Positions 1-7,818 of a DNA stretch of 64,000 nt are shown here, in pieces (position 1 is the stretch's first letter; each line of letters begins with the position of its first letter). A program made the position numbers and the translations under genes. This DNA is from Oscillospiraceae bacterium (lineage in GTDB: Bacteria; Bacillota; Clostridia; Oscillospirales; Ruminococcaceae): contig JAAVIC010000013.1 of NCBI GenBank assembly GCA_014799385.1, positions 62,001 to 126,000 on the forward strand, read 5' to 3'. The notes under the pieces are model-generated. The model saw nothing but the letters and a program-made list of their open reading frames with translations. It did no database searches and was not told the origin of the DNA.

Positions 1-907
1 GCGACTCGGCAAGGGCAATGGCGGACTCGCTGTACACCTGTTCGAGCTTTCTTCCGTTGCGGAACACCGAAATCCCCACCGAAACCGTAACCGGCTCTCC
101 ATCATACGGATAGGAATTTACCGTACTGAGAATTTTCCTTGCAACCGCGTTCAGGTTAGAGGTCTCTCCGAATGTCACATACATCAAGAATTCGCCGCCG
201 CGTACTCTTGCCACGGCGCTGGTGTGCTCACAAGAGCTGATTCCCATAAGGATCTTGGCGATGGCCTTTTCGATATAATCGGAATATTCCGCGCCAAGAC
301 GCGGCAAGATCCCGCGGAAATTATCGATTCCGACCGCCAGCAGAGCCGCATTGGTATAGCGGTTCACGCCAATGCGTTTTTCCTTGACAAAGCTCTTGAA
401 CAGCTCTGCCGAGTATGTCCCGGTAAGGCTGTCGCGCCGTCCGAAGATTCCGTCGTCGCTGCTGCCCTTTTCGGCGGTAACGTCAAGGGTTCTTCCAACG
501 ATTTTTGTCGGATTATCATTGTCATCGTAAACGGCTCTGCCCTCATAACGCTGCCAGATAATATCGCAGTTTTCATTTATCACGCGTATCTCGCAGGATA
601 CCTCGCGGTCGCCGCGCTTCATTGCATCACAGAATCGGTTAAATTCGGGCTGATCTTCGGCGCAGACGCTGCCCGAACCGAGCATTGACTCACGAAAGCG
701 CACAATCGGTTCAAGGTTGTTTTCATACCTCCCGCCGAGCTTCTTGTATTGATAGAACACATCGGTCGCGATATCGTACTCCCACAAACCGAAGTAAGTA
801 TACTCCGAGGAGATTTTTGTGCGCAGCTTTTCCGCGCGAAGTGATATTTCAAGACGCTTGATTTCTTGCTGCGCCTGTTTGATTTCGTTAAGTAAATTGT
901 CGGACAT
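1..907 (-). CDS. PAS-GGDEF protein with degenerate GGDEF motif (partial, runs off left edge)
   Basis: About 302 residues are visible and the C-terminus lies outside the window. Residues about 5-35 form a short charged coiled coil. A PAS/PAC sensor fold follows at about 38-148, and a GGDEF domain begins near residue 155. The position of the GGDEF signature reads RGGEF (residues 236-240), so the first glycine and the metal-binding aspartate are lost, while the upstream metal-site aspartate (D195) is kept. Synthesis of cyclic di-GMP is therefore doubtful, and a c-di-GMP or GTP sensing or scaffold role is more likely. No transmembrane segment is seen. The ATG start at 907 follows an AAGGGGG ribosome binding site and a good promoter at 984-1012. 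Confidence 0.8.
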   Translation of the reverse strand, partial: MSDNLLNEIKQAQQEIKRLEISLRAEKLRTKISSEYTYFGLWEYDIATDVFYQYKKLGGRYENNLEPIVRFRESMLGSGSVCAEDQPEFNRFCDAMKRGDREVSCEIRVINENCDIIWQRYEGRAVYDDNDNPTKIVGRTLDVTAEKGSSDDGIFGRRDSLTGTYSAELFKSFVKEKRIGVNRYTNAALLAVGIDNFRGILPRLGAEYSDYIEKAIAKILMGISSCEHTSAVARVRGGEFLMYVTFGETSNLNAVARKILSTVNSYPYDGEPVTVSVGISVFRNGRKLEQVYSESAIALAES

Positions 908-983
908 AATTATCCCCCTTGGAGTTATCGGAAAAACCTATTAATGAAGATTGAACCAAGTAAAAGCATTAATACCTATTTTA

Positions 984-1012
984 ATTATAACATCTGACAA
1001 TCGTCTTGTCAA
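984..1012 (-). promoter_or_regulatory. Promoter of the PAS-GGDEF gene
   Basis: On the minus strand TTGACA (1007-1012) and TATAAT (984-989) are separated by 17 bp, a consensus housekeeping promoter reading into the GGDEF gene. Confidence 0.75.
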
Positions 1013-1137
1013 GTGCTTGAAAAAATTTGGGCATTTTCAACAATTTTTTTGTGATTAATTTGTTATATGTTGAATTATTCGAAATGTATGATTCTCTTCG
1101 CCGAAATCAGCGAGGAGAAATTTTTCTGCAAAACCAC

Positions 1138-1166
1138 TTGACAATCACGGAAAAATCTGTTATAAT
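1138..1166 (+). promoter_or_regulatory. Promoter of rpsF-ssb-rpsR
   Basis: TTGACA (1138-1143), 17-bp spacer and TATAAT (1161-1166), a consensus promoter. The region 908-1137 to its left holds no gene; it carries the divergent GGDEF promoter and AT-rich sequence. Confidence 0.85.
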
Positions 1167-1248
1167 ATATAGGTATCGGCAAATGCCGGACAAATCCTTT
1201 CCCGCACGAAAAATTGTGGGATATATATCCATAAGGAGGTGCTACAAA
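1167..1248 (+). promoter_or_regulatory. rpsF 5' leader, possible S6:S18 autoregulatory site
   Basis: The leader of about 75 nt has a small hairpin (TCGGCAAATGCCGGA) followed by CCCGCAC and TGTGGGA arms just before the AAGGAGG ribosome binding site. The S6:S18 complex is known to autoregulate rpsF operons in many bacteria by binding such leaders. I see a plausible helix but not the diagnostic motif with certainty. Confidence 0.3.
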
Positions 1249-1542
1249 ATGGCAAAGTTAAGCGAAAAGTATGAGGCAGTCATCGTTTTCTCCCTCAAAA
1301 AGGACGAGGAGCAGGTCAAGGCTCTGACCGCTAAGTTCACCGAGCTTATCAAGACAAACGCAACTCTCGACAGCGTTGAGGAGTGGGGCAAGAAGAAGCT
1401 TGCTTACGAAATCAACTACGAGGGCGAGGGTTATTACGTTCTGTATAAGTTCGAGTCCAAGCCCGACTTCCCCGCAGAGCTTGAGCGTATCATCAACATT
1501 ACCGATGGCATTCTGCGCTCGGCAGTTGTACTGGCTAAGTGA
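1249..1542 (+). CDS. rpsF: 30S ribosomal protein S6
   Basis: A 97-residue protein of normal S6 length. It begins MAKLSEKYEAVIVF and ends in the family-typical block around INITDGILRSAVV. S6 binds the central domain of 16S rRNA together with S18. The ATG at 1249 is chosen because AAGGAGG lies 8 nt upstream at 1233-1239; a longer open frame extends upstream through the promoter and cannot be translated from this transcript. It is the first gene of the conserved rpsF-ssb-rpsR operon. Confidence 0.97.
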   Translation: MAKLSEKYEAVIVFSLKKDEEQVKALTAKFTELIKTNATLDSVEEWGKKKLAYEINYEGEGYYVLYKFESKPDFPAELERIINITDGILRSAVVLAK

Positions 1543-1584
1543 TTCCCAAAGGGGAAGAACGGATAGAAAGACGGAGGTGTTTTC

Positions 1585-2082
1585 GTGAACAAGGTATTTA
1601 TGATGGGAAGGCTTGTCAATGAGCCTGAGCTTAAAACAACACCGAATGGTATTACAACTTGCAGATTCAGAATTGCCGTTGACAGAAATTACCAGAAAAA
1701 GGGTGAGGAGAAGAAATCCGACTTTTTCAATGTGATTGCATGGCGCGGAACAGCCGAATTTATCAATCGTTTCTTTTCAAAGGGACGTATGATAATGATC
1801 GAAGGCGAAATGCAGGTAAGTCAATTTACCGACAAGAACGGAAACCCCTCAACGTGGTATGAAATCGTGGTGGAGAACGCGTTCTTCACCGGCGAGAAGT
1901 CCAATGGCGGCGGAAACTATGGCGGATATAACGATGCGCCGCCTATCACCGAGCCGCCCGCAGGATACGGCGGAGGATACGGAAGCTCCGACAGTTACGG
2001 AAATTCCGCGCCCGCGTCTGCTCCTGCGCCGACACCCGCTCCCGATTTCGCAGCCGCTGACAAGGACGACTATCCGTTCTGA
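1585..2082 (+). CDS. ssb: Single-stranded DNA-binding protein
   Basis: A 165-residue SSB. The N-terminal OB fold spans about residues 1-105 (MNKVFMMGRLVNEPEL start, then FFNVIAWRGTAEF). A low-complexity Gly/Tyr/Pro-rich linker spans about 110-155, and the acidic tail ends DDYPF, the peptide that recruits partner replication and repair proteins. The start is GTG at 1585, preceded by ACGGAGGTG. The gene lies between rpsF and rpsR as in most Firmicutes and supplies SSB close to the origin. Confidence 0.97.
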   Translation: MNKVFMMGRLVNEPELKTTPNGITTCRFRIAVDRNYQKKGEEKKSDFFNVIAWRGTAEFINRFFSKGRMIMIEGEMQVSQFTDKNGNPSTWYEIVVENAFFTGEKSNGGGNYGGYNDAPPITEPPAGYGGGYGSSDSYGNSAPASAPAPTPAPDFAAADKDDYPF

Positions 2083-2118
2083 CAATCGATTCTCAATTAA
2101 AATAGGAGGAAATGTATT

Positions 2119-2367
2119 ATGGCTGAAAAGAATGAACGTGCCGCTCATCCTGTTAAGCGCCCGCGCAAGAAAGTTTGCCAGTTCTGCGCTGACAGGTCTG
2201 AGTTTATCGACTACAAGGATATTGCAAAGCTCAAGAAGTTTATGACCGAGCGCTCCAAGATTCTGCCCCGCAGAGTTACAGGCTGCTGCGCTTATCACCA
2301 GAGAGAGCTTACAACAGCTATCAAGCTGGCAAGACAGCTTGCGCTTATTCCTTACGTTTCGGACTAA
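2119..2367 (+). CDS. rpsR: 30S ribosomal protein S18, zinc-binding form
   Basis: An 82-residue S18. The CQFC pair and the later CC within [12 protein letters not shown] mark the zinc-binding (C+) form. The tail [15 protein letters not shown] is typical of the family. S18 forms a complex with S6 on the small-subunit platform, which matches its place as the third gene of this operon. The ribosome binding site AGGAGG is at 2104-2109. A strong hairpin terminator follows directly. Confidence 0.97.
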   Translation: MAEKNERAAHPVKRPRKKVCQFCADRSEFIDYKDIAKLKKFMTERSKILPRRVTGCCAYHQRELTTAIKLARQLALIPYVSD

Positions 2368-2379
2368 ACACAAATCAAG

Positions 2380-2406
2380 AGCCGCGGCACTTGCCACGGC
2401 TTTTTG
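2380..2406 (+). terminator. Intrinsic terminator of rpsF-ssb-rpsR
   Basis: A hairpin with arms AGCCGCGGCA and TGCCACGGCT (one mismatch) is followed by five T. Confidence 0.85.
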
Positions 2407-2439
2407 TTTATTCACCACTCACTTTAATGGAGGTATCAT

Positions 2440-3027
2440 ATGACAGCTAAGGAGCAATTCATTCAAATCTACACCGAAAATATCAAGCGAGAGGGCGCGG
2501 ATAAACTGTTGGAATTTCTTGAAAAGAGCGACTTCTTCACCGCACCCGCCTCAACCCGCTTCCACGGAGCATATGAGGGCGGTCTGCTTCAACACTCGCT
2601 GAATGTCTATGAGTGCTTGGTGGATTTTCTCTCCCGTCCGCGCGTCAAGGAACGCTACAAGCTCGAACCGACCGCCGAAACCGCAGCAATTATCGCGCTG
2701 CTCCATGATGTGTGCAAGGTGAATTTCTACACAGTTCAAATGCGCAATGCCAAAAACGAACAAACCGGGCAATGGGAAAAAGTCCCTTTCTACGCGATAG
2801 ACGACCGACTCCCTTACGGTCACGGCGAAAAAAGCGTCTATATGATAAGCGGGTTTATGCGTCTTTCGCGTGAAGAGGCAATGGCTATCCGCTGGCATAT
2901 GGGCTTCTCCGGGATAGAGGACAAGAACACCATCGGCAAAGCGCTGGAGATGTTCCCGCTGGCGTTCGCTCTGTCCGTTGCCGATATGGAGGCGAGCTAC
3001 TTCTTAGAGGGAAGGGAAGAGAAATAA
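2440..3027 (+). CDS. HD domain phosphohydrolase-like protein
   Basis: A 195-residue cytosolic protein with the HD metal-dependent phosphohydrolase signature: a histidine in GGLLQHSLNVYE, the HD pair in IIALLHDVCKVNFY, and a further histidine in YGHGEKSVYM. The family cleaves nucleotides or nucleic acids, and the architecture resembles the HD half of YhaM-type 3'-5' exoribonucleases without their OB domain. The substrate cannot be read from sequence. It follows the rpsR terminator, so it probably has its own promoter or depends on readthrough. Confidence 0.75.
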   Translation: MTAKEQFIQIYTENIKREGADKLLEFLEKSDFFTAPASTRFHGAYEGGLLQHSLNVYECLVDFLSRPRVKERYKLEPTAETAAIIALLHDVCKVNFYTVQMRNAKNEQTGQWEKVPFYAIDDRLPYGHGEKSVYMISGFMRLSREEAMAIRWHMGFSGIEDKNTIGKALEMFPLAFALSVADMEASYFLEGREEK

Positions 3028-3077
3028 TAACATCAATATGAAATAACAATGTCATAAGTAATTTGATGAGGTGTAAT

Positions 3078-3587
3078 ATGAACAAAATTATCATTACAGA
3101 CGAAACCCGCGAGAAATATCACGATATTGCTCAAATTGTGATTTCCGACTTAATAAGTCTGTTTTGTAAATATACAGAAGTAACCGGATATTATATGAAG
3201 CAGCTAAATGAACTGCAAGCGCAAAATAAGGGAATAGTCCGAACTGCCGAAAATTGGAATGATTTTGACGATTACTACGCTCTTATGGATAAATTAGCCC
3301 GGGATTGCAAAGATAGTAAGATGAAACTTCTATCCGATCATATTACAGATAAAATATATATAACCCCATACGATCTGTATCCAAGCAGATTTGATTTTTT
3401 CAATACCGGCTGTAAACTGAATTTTATTATGAAATCAGATAAGAAAATTACAATTGACGCTATAACCGAAGCTGACGAATATATACGGTACAGGTTTATT
3501 CTTCGTCCGATAAATGATAAATGGCTGATTGATTGGGTTGGATATAGCTATGAAGAAGAAGGAAGTTTAAGAAAAATGGACTTGTAA
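3078..3587 (+). CDS. Hypothetical protein, 169 residues
   Basis: I do not recognise this protein. It is soluble and rich in Asp, Lys and Tyr, with a predicted helical N-terminal half (about 1-95, including LISLFCKYTEV and YYALMDKLARDCKDS) and a C-terminal half of beta-like segments ending in WLIDWVGYSYEEEG. Start at 3078 is preferred over an upstream ATG because GATGAGGTG lies 4 nt before it. Base composition is more AT-rich than the preceding HD gene, which suggests accessory origin. Its stand-alone nature and size fit the immunity or accessory genes scattered elsewhere in the window, but no function is claimed. Confidence 0.7.
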   Translation: MNKIIITDETREKYHDIAQIVISDLISLFCKYTEVTGYYMKQLNELQAQNKGIVRTAENWNDFDDYYALMDKLARDCKDSKMKLLSDHITDKIYITPYDLYPSRFDFFNTGCKLNFIMKSDKKITIDAITEADEYIRYRFILRPINDKWLIDWVGYSYEEEGSLRKMDL

Positions 3588-3622
3588 ATAATCCATAATA
3601 CTATAAAAATTAAACCTTGCCG

Positions 3623-3730
3623 TTGATATTTTCCGCAGAATATGATATAATAAATACAGCTCAATATCCATACAGAGAACCACGTTTGACTAAAGTCAAT
3701 GTAATAGTGGGAACTGAAAAAAGATATAAT
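3623..3730 (+). promoter_or_regulatory. 79-bp promoter-leader unit upstream of trxA (copy A)
   Basis: TTGATA (3623-3628), 17 bp and TATAAT (3646-3651) form a promoter. Eleven nt later begins a conserved leader (3663-3715) starting AATATC..TACAG and ending GGGAACT, with a perfect palindrome TTGACTaaAGTCAA at 3686-3699. A second TATAAT follows at 3725-3730, exactly 79 bp after the first. Two more copies with the same spacing precede the AraC gene at 45.9-46.06 kb. It may be an operator-bearing tandem promoter or a short structured leader. Confidence 0.65.
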
Positions 3731-3770
3731 AGTATCACAATTAATTATGTTTCGGTAAAGGAGTATCATT

Positions 3771-4076
3771 ATGGCAGTTTTGGAAATTAAGCAAGAGAAC
3801 TTTAAGACGGACGTACTTGACAGCGAGAAGCCCGTACTGTTGGACTTCTGGGCGACTTGGTGTCCGCCGTGCCGAATGCAGTCGCCGATAGTGGACAAAA
3901 TCGCCGCCGAACGCTCGGACATTGTGGTCGGCAAGGTGAATACTGATGACCAGCCCGAGCTTTCCGAGATGTTTGAGGTGGAGAATATTCCCACATTGGT
4001 GATTATCAAGAACGGCAAGCCCACCGCGCGGTTAGTCGGTCTGCACTCAAAAGAACAGATTCTCGCCGAGATGTAA
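3771..4076 (+). CDS. trxA: Thioredoxin with WCPPC active site
   Basis: A 101-residue thioredoxin, the usual length. The redox motif is W-C-P-P-C with cysteines at 31 and 34, where the classical protein has CGPC; the cis-proline is P74 in NIPTLV. The CPPC dipeptide is found in some clostridial thioredoxins and in thiol-disulfide oxidoreductases and usually raises the redox potential, so it may have a specialised partner. No signal peptide is present, so it is cytosolic. It stands alone between the 79-bp promoter unit and a bidirectional terminator. Confidence 0.93.
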   Translation: MAVLEIKQENFKTDVLDSEKPVLLDFWATWCPPCRMQSPIVDKIAAERSDIVVGKVNTDDQPELSEMFEVENIPTLVIIKNGKPTARLVGLHSKEQILAEM

Positions 4077-4078
4077 AA

Positions 4079-4110
4079 GAACGCTCCCCGGAAACGGGGA
4101 GCGTTCTTTA
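4079..4110 (+). terminator. Bidirectional terminator between trxA and the Imm1-like gene
   Basis: A perfect 12-bp hairpin GAACGCTCCCCG/CGGGGAGCGTTC with a GAAA loop and a T-rich flank on either side. Confidence 0.9.
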
Positions 4111-4530
4111 TATATAATTCCCTTCCTCGGGCAAATCATCGGGAGTGATCCAATCTATCTCTTCGCTTACATTGCCTGTTTCGATAAATTCGCATATACA
4201 TCGCCATGCCTGCTGCGGAGAAATAAACAAACCCTCCGATACATATAAGCCGTCACCCCATACGTCCACAACAGTATCCAACCTGTTTCTGTCGGATATG
4301 GACAGGCTATCCCGGTTTTCATCGGAAAATCCGATATAAACACCGTATCCGTTTACGGCGGCTATCGATAAGCGGGATTCCTTATCATTTTCCGTGTAGG
4401 TTATTGTTCCGCAGCAATCCTTAAACTCTTGATTCGGATATAAAAACGACTCCAACTCTTGAATTGTTTGACCTTCAAATTCAATATAATCGTTTTCTGT
4501 TTTGTCGAGATTAAATGTTATTGTCGCCAT
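4108..4530 (-). CDS. Imm1-like orphan immunity protein (putative)
   Basis: A 140-residue soluble, acidic protein. The C-terminal block around residues 105-133, with a position like SPQQAWRCICEFIETG followed by EEIDWITP, resembles the hallmark of the Imm1 immunity family (a helix leading into F-x-x-T-G and then an I-x-W strand). Members neutralise deaminase or nuclease toxins of contact-dependent or polymorphic systems. No toxin gene is visible nearby, so this would be an orphan immunity gene. It sits directly downstream of jag, where mnmE/mnmG are found in many Firmicutes. The family call is from memory of the motif and is moderate. Confidence 0.55.
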   Translation of the reverse strand: MATITFNLDKTENDYIEFEGQTIQELESFLYPNQEFKDCCGTITYTENDKESRLSIAAVNGYGVYIGFSDENRDSLSISDRNRLDTVVDVWGDGLYVSEGLFISPQQAWRCICEFIETGNVSEEIDWITPDDLPEEGNYI

Positions 4531-4549
4531 TTATATTCCTTATCACACT

Positions 4550-5533
4550 CTAAATGTCTATTTTCCCGTAAAGAGTTGCGTTCTTCTCCGCCTCAACGGT
4601 TTCATCGGAGAAGTCACCCGCATTGGCATTCTCATCGGGCTGATACTGGCTGCGCTTGTATTCGCGCTCAAAGCTGGTGGAGAACCCGCCCGAACGGCGG
4701 TAATTCCGCGTGGACGCTCCATCGCGGCTTCCGTGTGTATCTCGATTTCCGGTGCGGCGGCGATTGTCAAACTTGGGCTTATCGGCATAAATCACCACGC
4801 GTCTGTACGGCTCAATGCCGGTGGAACGACTGGAAACACCCTCAATCTCAGCAACGCAGCTATGGATTATTCTGCGCTCATACGGATTCATCGGGTCGAG
4901 AGAAATCTTCCGCCCTTGCTTGATTACCTTCGCGCTGGTCTTTTTCGCAAGGCTTTCCAATGTATCGCGCCGCTTACTTCTGTAATCGTTGCAATCGAGA
5001 GAGATTCGGCAGAAACTCTCCTCCGATTTGCGCGCCGACGCGAGAATCGCGAGATATTGCAGACTGTCAAGCGTTTCGCCGCGCTTGCCGATAACCGCTC
5101 CGAGCTTTTCGCCGGCGATGTCGAGGACGATATTGTTTTTCCCTTTTTCGGAGATTTTCGGGGTGATTGTAAAGTTCTCAACGCCCAAGCCCCGAATCAC
5201 TTCGGTTAGGAACTCTATCGCGGTTTTTACCTTAACGCTTTTGTTTACGTCAAAGTCTTTGGGCATCTCGCCGACAGGTTCTTCATCTTCATTGATGTCA
5301 TAATCCGCATAATCATCGGAAACCGCAGCGGCAGTTTGCGCAACAGGCTCGGAAGATTCCGCCGGCTGCTCGTAAATTGCCTTGACCCTCGCCTCGCCCT
5401 TAAGAACGCCAAAAATTCCCTTTTTGGGCTGCTCAAGAATTTCAAAGTCAATGTCATCGGCGCTTACGCCGAAATCGGCGGCTGCAAGCGCTTTCGCCTC
5501 GTCAACGGTTTTTGCCTTGAATTCCTTTTCCAT
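4550..5533 (-). CDS. jag: Jag/KhpB RNA-binding protein
   Basis: A 327-residue protein with three domains in order: the Jag-N domain (about 1-50, including KKGIFGVLKGEARV), a KH domain with the GxxG loop GKRG in LGAVIGKRGETLDSLQYL, and an R3H domain (RRDTLESLAKK through YERRIIHSC to GIEPYRRVVIYADKP). The Arg/Gly/Ser-rich tail after residue 255 is longer than usual. KhpB binds small RNAs and mRNAs and affects cell division and elongation in Firmicutes. It follows yidC as in B. subtilis spoIIIJ-jag. Confidence 0.93.
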   Translation of the reverse strand: MEKEFKAKTVDEAKALAAADFGVSADDIDFEILEQPKKGIFGVLKGEARVKAIYEQPAESSEPVAQTAAAVSDDYADYDINEDEEPVGEMPKDFDVNKSVKVKTAIEFLTEVIRGLGVENFTITPKISEKGKNNIVLDIAGEKLGAVIGKRGETLDSLQYLAILASARKSEESFCRISLDCNDYRSKRRDTLESLAKKTSAKVIKQGRKISLDPMNPYERRIIHSCVAEIEGVSSRSTGIEPYRRVVIYADKPKFDNRRRTGNRDTHGSRDGASTRNYRRSGGFSTSFEREYKRSQYQPDENANAGDFSDETVEAEKNATLYGKIDI

Positions 5534-5601
5534 AGTTTCCCCTTTCCAACGGCGGGGTTACGCGCCGTGTATTAAACCTTTCGTATGGAGATACGGAGAG
5601 A

Positions 5602-7134
5602 TCATTCTCCGTCCTCGCGGTACTCCTCGCCGTATTTTTCCGCCTGAGCCTTGCGTGCCTCGGCGAGCCTGCGGCGGTTCAATTCCTTTTGAGAGACGGT
5701 TTCTTCCTTGCCGTCCTCATTAACGACCTTGACGGCTTCTGCTTCAACCATCTTTTTTTCCTTTGCTGCTTTCTTGCTTGCTTCCTTAAACTCCGCAAGT
5801 GCCTGCTCACGCAGCTTTACGGGATTGTACAGCTTATTGAGCAGCAGGGTCTGAAGAATGCCGAATCCGTAACTGATCGCCCAATAGAAGCCCGCGCCGG
5901 CGGGAACGGTAAACGCGATCCACAAAGAGAACAACGGCATAATGTACATTGTTATCTTCATAGGACCCATCATAGGCGGCATATCGGGATTGGATTTTTT
6001 CATTGTCCACTGGCTGAGGAACGTCTGCCCCAATGCCAACAGGAACGAGATGATCGGTACGAAAATCATCGGGAAACTCATATTGGGAACCCGACCGAGC
6101 GGGATTCCTATGAAGTTCAGATTTTCGTACAGCTCGGTAAGCTCGGCTTTGCGTTCCGCAGAAATTACCGACTCGCTGTAACCGTCCTTGCACGAATACT
6201 CATCGGTGGTCGTTCCGAAACGCTCCAAAGCGTACAGCTCGCGCTGCATACTGCTTGTGGAAACGAAGTTCGCTCCGTCTTCGCCGCTGCTGTAATACCC
6301 GAAATGTGCGTTCGCAGTGCCGACAATGCTTGTGAAGTCGGAGGAGAAACTGTGCTCGGCGCGGTAAACCGCTTTCTCCTCATCGGACATTTCGGACATC
6401 TCCGCCTCTTCCGCCTCGGTAATTCTGTACAAATCGGTATCGCCGATGGTCTTAGCCTTTTTCTTTTCGGAGGCATCGTTCAGATACTCATTGGTTATCG
6501 CGGATTTTATGGTTTGCTTTACGACCTTGACGCTTTTGAAGTTCAACGTTTCAAACACGGAAATATCGAGCTTTTCATCGCCCTCTTTAAGACAGTGTTC
6601 GTTATAATAGTTCAGAATATTCTCTGCGTCATGCAGAATATTTTCGTGCTTTGTCATCTCGGACTCGGGAACGTCTTTTCTCGCGACTTCTCCAACGATT
6701 ACGGAGGTAAGCTCCACATCATAGGATTCCTCCACCATCGCGGTCACGCTGTCCTTGTTCATACGAACAATATGCGTCAGCGGTTTGTACACAACGTCAA
6801 TGACGCCGAACAGAATCAGGAACGACAGCAGCATGGGTCCGCAGCCGGACATAGGCTTAAAGCCCTGCTGTTGGAGCTTATACAGCTCCTCCTGCTGTTT
6901 TTGTTGATTGTTCTTGTATTTCCGCTGAATTTCCTGAACCATTGGCTGGAAAATCGCGGACTTAGCGGTACTTTTCTGCTGCTTGATGTAAATCGGCAGC
7001 AAGGCGAGCTTCACGATAAACGTAAAGATAATGATCGCAATGCCGACATTGGAGCAGATGAAGTTATAGATAAAATACAGAATATATCCCAACGGAAACC
7101 CGGGGATAGAATATAGAAACTGGATAAAAATCAA
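5602..7134 (-). CDS. yidC: YidC/Oxa1 membrane protein insertase with large extracytoplasmic insert
   Basis: A 510-residue insertase, much longer than the roughly 260-300 of typical Gram-positive YidC. Membrane segments are near residues 8-48, 98-118 and in the last third (PMIFVPIISFLLALGQTFL, ITMYIMPLFSLWIAF, GAGFYWAISYGFG). The extra length is a soluble segment of about 200 residues between residues 120 and 330. The groove arginine of the first conserved helix appears as lysine (K42 in IVKLALLP). The start is problematic: an in-frame TAG stands 9 nt upstream, and the only early candidate is TTG at 7134 just one nt after AGAAGGG, so an ATT codon directly after it is an alternative. Confidence 0.92.
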   Translation of the reverse strand: MIFIQFLYSIPGFPLGYILYFIYNFICSNVGIAIIIFTFIVKLALLPIYIKQQKSTAKSAIFQPMVQEIQRKYKNNQQKQQEELYKLQQQGFKPMSGCGPMLLSFLILFGVIDVVYKPLTHIVRMNKDSVTAMVEESYDVELTSVIVGEVARKDVPESEMTKHENILHDAENILNYYNEHCLKEGDEKLDISVFETLNFKSVKVVKQTIKSAITNEYLNDASEKKKAKTIGDTDLYRITEAEEAEMSEMSDEEKAVYRAEHSFSSDFTSIVGTANAHFGYYSSGEDGANFVSTSSMQRELYALERFGTTTDEYSCKDGYSESVISAERKAELTELYENLNFIGIPLGRVPNMSFPMIFVPIISFLLALGQTFLSQWTMKKSNPDMPPMMGPMKITMYIMPLFSLWIAFTVPAGAGFYWAISYGFGILQTLLLNKLYNPVKLREQALAEFKEASKKAAKEKKMVEAEAVKVVNEDGKEETVSQKELNRRRLAEARKAQAEKYGEEYREDGE

Positions 7135-7166
7135 ACCCTTCTAATTTAGATTGCCGAATTTGCAAT

Positions 7167-7463
7167 CTATATGTTATTGTCTTCCTCCCACGAATTAAAA
7201 TCCGCGGGGATCTTTGCCGAAACGGTGTATTTCTCCGGTCGGAACATGAACTTTTCGGGTACGGGGTCATGCCCGCAATTACAGAACGGATTGCACCGCA
7301 AAATCCGCCATAATGTCAAATAACCGCCCCTAACCGCCCCAAAACGCCGAATGGCTTCAAAACCGTATTCGGAACAGGTTGGAGTAAAGCGGCAGCACGG
7401 CGGTAGAATCTTTGATAATGTCAGCTTGTACAGCTTTATTAATCCCATTAAAATATATTTCAT
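7167..7463 (-). CDS. yidD: YidD membrane protein insertion efficiency factor
   Basis: A 98-residue protein with the family signature: an amphipathic N-terminal helix (IKLYKLTLSKI) followed by the cysteine-rich core CCRFTPTCSEYGFEAI, then WRILRCNPF and GHDPVP. YidD assists YidC-dependent membrane insertion. The ATG at 7463 overlaps the rnpA stop codon by ATGA, implying translational coupling. An upstream in-frame extension lies inside rnpA and is discarded. It keeps the rpmH-rnpA-yidD-yidC order common in bacteria. Confidence 0.95.
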   Translation of the reverse strand: MKYILMGLIKLYKLTLSKILPPCCRFTPTCSEYGFEAIRRFGAVRGGYLTLWRILRCNPFCNCGHDPVPEKFMFRPEKYTVSAKIPADFNSWEEDNNI

Positions 7464-7813
7464 TGCAGTTTCGGAAGGACATTCCTTTTCATAAGGTTTA
7501 ACACCTGCTGCATTTTCATCGATGGGGTTACGACACGCGCCACAAACACGAAATCGAACCGCCTGTCGGTTTTTTCCTTGATAACCGGGTCTAAAAGGCG
7601 GAATGATTCTCTGATTATCCGCCTTGCCCGATTGCGCTTCACCGCGTTTCCAATCTTCTTTCCCGTGACGATCCCAACGCGGTTTTTCCCCGCGCGGCGC
7701 GGCTTTATGTAGCACACAAAGCCCTTGCACACTATGGATTCGCCCTTTTTGAACATAAAGCTGAAATCGCGGTTGCTCTTGATTACGACATATCGTTTCT
7801 TAAAATCCGGCAT
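7460..7813 (-). CDS. rnpA: Ribonuclease P protein component
   Basis: A 117-residue protein with the diagnostic RNR region KKIGNAVKRNRARRIIRESFR at about residues 53-73 and an N-terminal segment with aromatic residues (RDFSFMFKKG) that contacts the pre-tRNA leader. It binds the catalytic RNase P RNA (not in this window) for 5' maturation of tRNAs. It lies 5 nt downstream of rpmH and overlaps yidD by 4 nt. Confidence 0.96.
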   Translation of the reverse strand: MPDFKKRYVVIKSNRDFSFMFKKGESIVCKGFVCYIKPRRAGKNRVGIVTGKKIGNAVKRNRARRIIRESFRLLDPVIKEKTDRRFDFVFVARVVTPSMKMQQVLNLMKRNVLPKLQ

Positions 7814-7818
7814 GCGAA

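Noticed and set aside
1027-1248. N-terminal extension of rpsF
   Set aside because: The open frame runs upstream, but the promoter lies inside it and the strong ribosome binding site is at 1233, so S6 starts at 1249.
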